Below are positions 60,633 to 64,000 of a stretch of DNA of 64,000 nucleotides, piece after piece (the first letter of the stretch is position 1; each line of letters begins with the position of its first letter). The notes below the pieces were generated by a model. The model ran no database searches. It was not told where the DNA came from and saw nothing but the letters and a program-made list of their open reading frames with translations. The position numbers were made by a program, and so were the translations under genes. The stretch is from contig JAJFTI010000009.1 of the NCBI GenBank assembly GCA_021373115.1, forward strand, positions 1-64,000, read 5' to 3'. Origin of the DNA: Eubacteriales bacterium (GTDB taxonomy: Bacteria; Bacillota; Clostridia; Christensenellales; CAG-138).

Positions 60633-62996
60633 GTGTCCAAATACTCTCCCAGACGTTTTAAGGGCTCGCTGATATTGTTTTGCAAACTGGCGATTACGGC
60701 GACTACCGCCGGCGCCTTTTTGTATTTGGTGCTCCATTATTATCCGGAAACCGATTTCTGGTTTAAAGGGTTCGTCGTATTCATTTTCCTGTATCTCGTT
60801 GTCTTTCTGGCGTTTGCTTCCACGTATCGCAGTTTCAATATCGGCACGATGCGTTTTCGCGAGCTGACGTTTACCTATGTTTTATCCACTTTCCTGACGA
60901 ACTTTATCTTCTATTTCATTCTCTCCTTAACGGCAAAGCAGCTTCTGCCGATTGCGCCCCTCGGCATCATGACGCTGGTACAGTGGGCGTCCGGTTTGAT
61001 TCTCTATCTAGGCGCGGATAAGCTCTATTATCTGCTCTATCCGGCGAGGAAGTCGGTCGTCATCTGCTCCAAAGACAAGCATGAGATCCATACGTTTCGC
61101 AAGATCGGTTCCATGAAAGAGCGACACGAAATCTGTGCGGTCATTACCGAAACGGAAAACGCGGAGGCGATCAAGCGGTGTATTGAGCCGTATTCCACCG
61201 TTTTTATGGGTGATATTTCACGTGATCTGAGACTGGAATTGACGGAATATTGCTTTGAAAACAACAAGCGCCTTTTTGTGCTGCCTACGGTGGAAGATAT
61301 CATTTTTCATAATGCGCATGAAAACATAATTGGCGATTCGCTCGTATATCAGTGCCGCAACCACACGTTCTCGGTGGAACAGCTTGTGGTCAAGCGCGCC
61401 ATGGACATCGTATTTTCCTTGCTTGGCATCGTAATAACCAGCCCGATCATGCTTCTTGCGGCATTGATTATCAAATTGCAGGACGGCGGGCCGGTATTCT
61501 TCACGCAGGAGCGGTATACGCGCAACTACGAACGGTTCACGCTCTACAAATTCCGCAGCATGATTGTGGACGCCGAAAAGAACGGCGCTCAGTTTACCAA
61601 GGAGAACGACGAACGCATTACGCCGTTCGGGCGGTTCATGCGGGCGACGCGCATCGACGAGTTGCCGCAGTTCTTTAATATCCTCCACGGGGAAATGTCG
61701 CTTGTGGGCCCGCGCGCGGAGCGGATTGAGAACGTGGATTTCTACTGTGAACGAATGCCTGAGTTCCGTTACCGCATGAAGGTAAAAGCAGGGCTGACCG
61801 GCTATGCGCAGATCTACGGAAAATATAACACCAACTTTGACGATAAGCTCAAACTCGACATGCTCTATATTGAGAACTGCTCGCTGATCCACGATCTGCA
61901 GCTGATGTTCATGACCATAAAAGTAATTTTTATGGCCGAGAGCACGGAGGGGTTTGACATTTCCAGCCTCGCTGATCTGGAGATTTCGAATGAAAACTGC
62001 CAGCCATGCGAAAGCACGTCTTTCCTTGCGGCGGCAGATCAACCAAGTCCCGCTGGTATCAGCGACGCCGTCCGCATCCCGAGTGAACCCTCTCAACCGG
62101 AGGAACGAAAAGGAGCGCGTATGAAAGGCATAATACTTGCCGGCGGAAAGGGAACACGTTTGTATCCGAGTACAAAGGCGGTCAGCAAGCAACTGCTGCC
62201 GGTTTATGATAAACCGCTGATTTATTACCCGCTTTCCGTACTGATGCTCGCTTCGATTACGGAAGTTCTGATTATTTCCACGCCGGAGGATACGCCTGTT
62301 TACGAGCGGCTGCTCGGATCGGGCGAGCGGCTTGGGATGCGCTTTACCTATAAGGTTCAGGAGACGCCGCGCGGCCTTGCGGACGCGTTTATCCTTGGCG
62401 AGGAGTTCATCGGCGACGATCCCGTTTGCCTGATTCTCGGCGACAATGTTTTCTACGGTCAGGATCTGACCGCCACGCTGAAAGAAGTGATGAAGCGCGA
62501 GCAGGGGGCGACCATTTTCGGTTATCCCGTCAAGGATGCCCGCGCGTTTGGCGTTGTGGAATTTGATGAGAATCTGCGCGTCCTGTCCATAGAGGAGAAA
62601 CCGGAGCATCCAAAGTCCAACTATGCCGTGCCCGGTTTGTATTTTTACGATAACCGCGTGATCCAGATTGCAAAGCATGTTCGGCCGTCCGCGCGCGGTG
62701 AAATCGAAATAACGGCCGTGAATAACGCATACCTGACGCTTGGGGATTTACACGTCGAGCTGTTTGGCCGCGGAATGGCCTGGCTCGATACCGGTTCGCC
62801 GGATGGAATGCTGAAAGCGGCGGAATACGTTGAAGCGGTGCAGTCCCGCCAGGGATTTTACATCTCCTGCATCGAAGAGATCGCCTGGCGGCGGGGATTT
62901 ATCACAACGGAACAGCTCGGGCTGCTCGGCGAGGAGCTGCGGATGACCGATTATGGTCAGTATTTGCTCGCGCTGGCCAGGGAGGGTAAAAAATGA
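60633..62996 (+). CDS. Undecaprenyl-phosphate sugar transferase fused to RmlA
   Basis: 787 residues from GTG 60633 (AGAGGA upstream). Residues about 1-470 are a polyprenyl-phosphate hexose-1-phosphate transferase: four to five N-terminal helices, a Rossmann-like middle, and the PF02397 domain with [27 protein letters not shown] and SLVGPRAER. Residues about 497-787 are a full glucose-1-phosphate thymidylyltransferase ([42 protein letters not shown]). No stop lies between. ATG 62121 at the junction has AAAAGGAG 5 bases upstream, so free RmlA may also be made. The fusion couples chain initiation with dTDP-glucose synthesis. Confidence 0.85.
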   Translation: MSKYSPRRFKGSLILFCKLAITATTAGAFLYLVLHYYPETDFWFKGFVVFIFLYLVVFLAFASTYRSFNIGTMRFRELTFTYVLSTFLTNFIFYFILSLTAKQLLPIAPLGIMTLVQWASGLILYLGADKLYYLLYPARKSVVICSKDKHEIHTFRKIGSMKERHEICAVITETENAEAIKRCIEPYSTVFMGDISRDLRLELTEYCFENNKRLFVLPTVEDIIFHNAHENIIGDSLVYQCRNHTFSVEQLVVKRAMDIVFSLLGIVITSPIMLLAALIIKLQDGGPVFFTQERYTRNYERFTLYKFRSMIVDAEKNGAQFTKENDERITPFGRFMRATRIDELPQFFNILHGEMSLVGPRAERIENVDFYCERMPEFRYRMKVKAGLTGYAQIYGKYNTNFDDKLKLDMLYIENCSLIHDLQLMFMTIKVIFMAESTEGFDISSLADLEISNENCQPCESTSFLAAADQPSPAGISDAVRIPSEPSQPEERKGARMKGIILAGGKGTRLYPSTKAVSKQLLPVYDKPLIYYPLSVLMLASITEVLIISTPEDTPVYERLLGSGERLGMRFTYKVQETPRGLADAFILGEEFIGDDPVCLILGDNVFYGQDLTATLKEVMKREQGATIFGYPVKDARAFGVVEFDENLRVLSIEEKPEHPKSNYAVPGLYFYDNRVIQIAKHVRPSARGEIEITAVNNAYLTLGDLHVELFGRGMAWLDTGSPDGMLKAAEYVEAVQSRQGFYISCIEEIAWRRGFITTEQLGLLGEELRMTDYGQYLLALAREGKK
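62121..62996 (+). CDS. rmlA: Internal start giving stand-alone RmlA
   Basis: In-frame ATG 62121 begins [11 protein letters not shown], exactly where single RmlA proteins start, with AAAAGGAG (62108-62115) before it. It would give 291 residues, the normal RmlA length. Whether it is used besides the fusion cannot be told from sequence. RmlA makes dTDP-glucose, the substrate of RmlB. Confidence 0.6.
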   Translation: MKGIILAGGKGTRLYPSTKAVSKQLLPVYDKPLIYYPLSVLMLASITEVLIISTPEDTPVYERLLGSGERLGMRFTYKVQETPRGLADAFILGEEFIGDDPVCLILGDNVFYGQDLTATLKEVMKREQGATIFGYPVKDARAFGVVEFDENLRVLSIEEKPEHPKSNYAVPGLYFYDNRVIQIAKHVRPSARGEIEITAVNNAYLTLGDLHVELFGRGMAWLDTGSPDGMLKAAEYVEAVQSRQGFYISCIEEIAWRRGFITTEQLGLLGEELRMTDYGQYLLALAREGKK

Positions 62997-64000
62997 ATAT
63001 CCTCGTAACCGGCGGCGCCGGGTTCATCGGCGGCAATTTCATCCGCTGGATGCGGCAGAATGCGCCGGAACATCGGCTTGTGAACGTGGACGCGCTGACC
63101 TATGCGGGAAATCTGGAAAGTCTGAGCGACATTGCGGAGGACGAATATTACCATTTTATTCGCGCGGACATTCGAGACCGGCTGAAAATGGACGAAGTAT
63201 TCCGCACCCACGATATCACCCACGTGGTGAATTTTGCCGCAGAATCGCATGTGGATCGCAGCATAGTCGATCCGGAGATTTTCTTATCGACGAATATTAT
63301 CGGCACACAGTCGCTGCTCGATACGGCAAAAGCAAACTGGAAACTCGCGCCGGACGATAAATACAGCCGGGAGTACCGAGGGAACGTGAAGTTTCTGCAG
63401 GTTTCGACGGACGAGGTGTATGGCGCGCTCGGAAAAGAAGGAATGTTTACCGAGACCACGCCGCTTTCCCCCAACAGCCCGTATTCGGCGGCCAAGGCCG
63501 GCGCGGATCTTGTTTGCCGCGCATACCACGAGACCTTTGGCTTGCCGCTCAATATTACCCGCTGCTCCAACAACTATGGACCATATCAGTTCCCCGAAAA
63601 GCTGATTCCGCTGATGATTCACAACTGCATACAGGAAAAGCCCCTGCCGGTTTACGGAGATGGAATGCAGATTCGTGACTGGCTGCATGTTTTTGACCAC
63701 TGCAGCGCAATCTATACCGTTCTAAGCCGGGGTGAACCGGGCGAGATATATAACATTGGCGGGAATAACGAACGCGCGAACATCGATATTGTCCGCTTTA
63801 TCATCCTTACGCTCGGAAAGACCGAACAACTTATCACCTATGTGAAGGACCGACCCGGGCATGACCGCAGGTATGCCATTGATAACACGAAGATTACAAC
63901 GAAGCTCGGGTGGAGGCCTGCCTACACGTTCGAGCGCGGCTTAATGGGAACCATTGAATGGTACCGCGCCAATTCCGCCTGGATGGAACGGGTGCTTTCC
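62993..64000 (+). CDS. rmlB: dTDP-glucose 4,6-dehydratase RmlB (partial)
   Basis: 336 codons without a stop up to the window end. NAD-binding [27 protein letters not shown] and YSAAKAG are intact. The ATG 62993 overlaps the RmlA stop (ATGA), with GGAGGG upstream. It turns dTDP-glucose into the 4-keto-6-deoxy sugar for dTDP-rhamnose or related sugars; rmlC/rmlD probably lie beyond the window. Confidence 0.95.
   Translation, partial: MNILVTGGAGFIGGNFIRWMRQNAPEHRLVNVDALTYAGNLESLSDIAEDEYYHFIRADIRDRLKMDEVFRTHDITHVVNFAAESHVDRSIVDPEIFLSTNIIGTQSLLDTAKANWKLAPDDKYSREYRGNVKFLQVSTDEVYGALGKEGMFTETTPLSPNSPYSAAKAGADLVCRAYHETFGLPLNITRCSNNYGPYQFPEKLIPLMIHNCIQEKPLPVYGDGMQIRDWLHVFDHCSAIYTVLSRGEPGEIYNIGGNNERANIDIVRFIILTLGKTEQLITYVKDRPGHDRRYAIDNTKITTKLGWRPAYTFERGLMGTIEWYRANSAWMERVLS

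Overview
The window looks like chromosome of a Clostridia-type Firmicute (Bacillota) with moderately high GC. The grounds are strong AGGAGG ribosome sites, consensus sigma-A promoters, frequent TTG/GTG starts, an rnfCDGEAB operon, a c-di-GMP-I riboswitch of clostridial type, a BceRSAB-like peptide-resistance module, ThyX plus dCMP deaminase for dTMP synthesis, and fused MsrAB. No genus can be named from sequence alone. Genes are densely packed on both strands. One AT-rich insert of about 1.1 kb (about 22.8-23.9 kb) stands out in base composition.

Layout. 1-2.0 kb: two tandem YrlA-like Y RNA genes, each with a circularly permuted tRNA-like module, upstream of a Ro60 orthologue (rsr). 2.0-6.4 kb: response regulator, histidine kinase and ABC transporter of the bacitracin/antimicrobial-peptide sensing type. 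6.6-7.5 kb: a short AI-2E-type membrane protein and GlsB. 7.6-14.2 kb (minus strand): three tandem paralogues with two membrane segments and an NPCBM-like domain, a NahK-like sugar kinase and a GH3 glycosidase. 14.3-16.8 kb: c-di-GMP-I riboswitch followed by a tight cluster encoding a small secreted protein, an MNT nucleotidyltransferase, a cupin/HD-GYP phosphodiesterase and a HEPN protein. 16.9-22.1 kb (minus): small membrane proteins, thiI, a cysteine desulfurase and msrAB. 22.8-24.1 kb: AT-rich island with a degenerate tyrosine recombinase beside tRNA-Leu(CAA). 24.2-40.0 kb: a polysaccharide cluster with many glycosyltransferases, an O-antigen ligase fused to a TupA-like ATP-grasp domain, a CapA-like protein, a flippase, UDP-glucose dehydrogenase, UDP-glucuronate epimerase and phosphatidylserine synthase. 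40.1-43.3 kb (minus): zinc-ribbon membrane protein, thyX, dCMP deaminase, a SLOG protein and a zinc phospholipase C-like protein. 43.5-49.6 kb: an amidase-like protein lacking its metal ligands, then the Rnf complex. 49.7-53.2 kb: membrane-anchored phosphoesterase, YuiD-like, SRAP/YedK, and an AraC/GyrI-like regulator. 53.3-59.3 kb (minus): LacI regulator, sugar ABC importer and MalQ. 59.5-64 kb: DUF368 protein, a sugar-phosphate transferase fused to RmlA, and RmlB running off the window.

How the parts connect. The riboswitch and the HD-GYP enzyme put c-di-GMP sensing and c-di-GMP hydrolysis in one transcription unit, together with an MNT/HEPN pair that elsewhere forms toxin-antitoxin modules. 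Ugd, the epimerase, RmlA and RmlB supply nucleotide sugars to the surface-polysaccharide genes. The LacI operon carries a perfect 11-bp inverted repeat just downstream of its own consensus promoter, so it is probably autoregulated. The strongest candidates for new biology are the riboswitch/MNT/HD-GYP/HEPN unit, the duplicated Y RNA-Ro60 locus, and the two fusion proteins of the glycan clusters.
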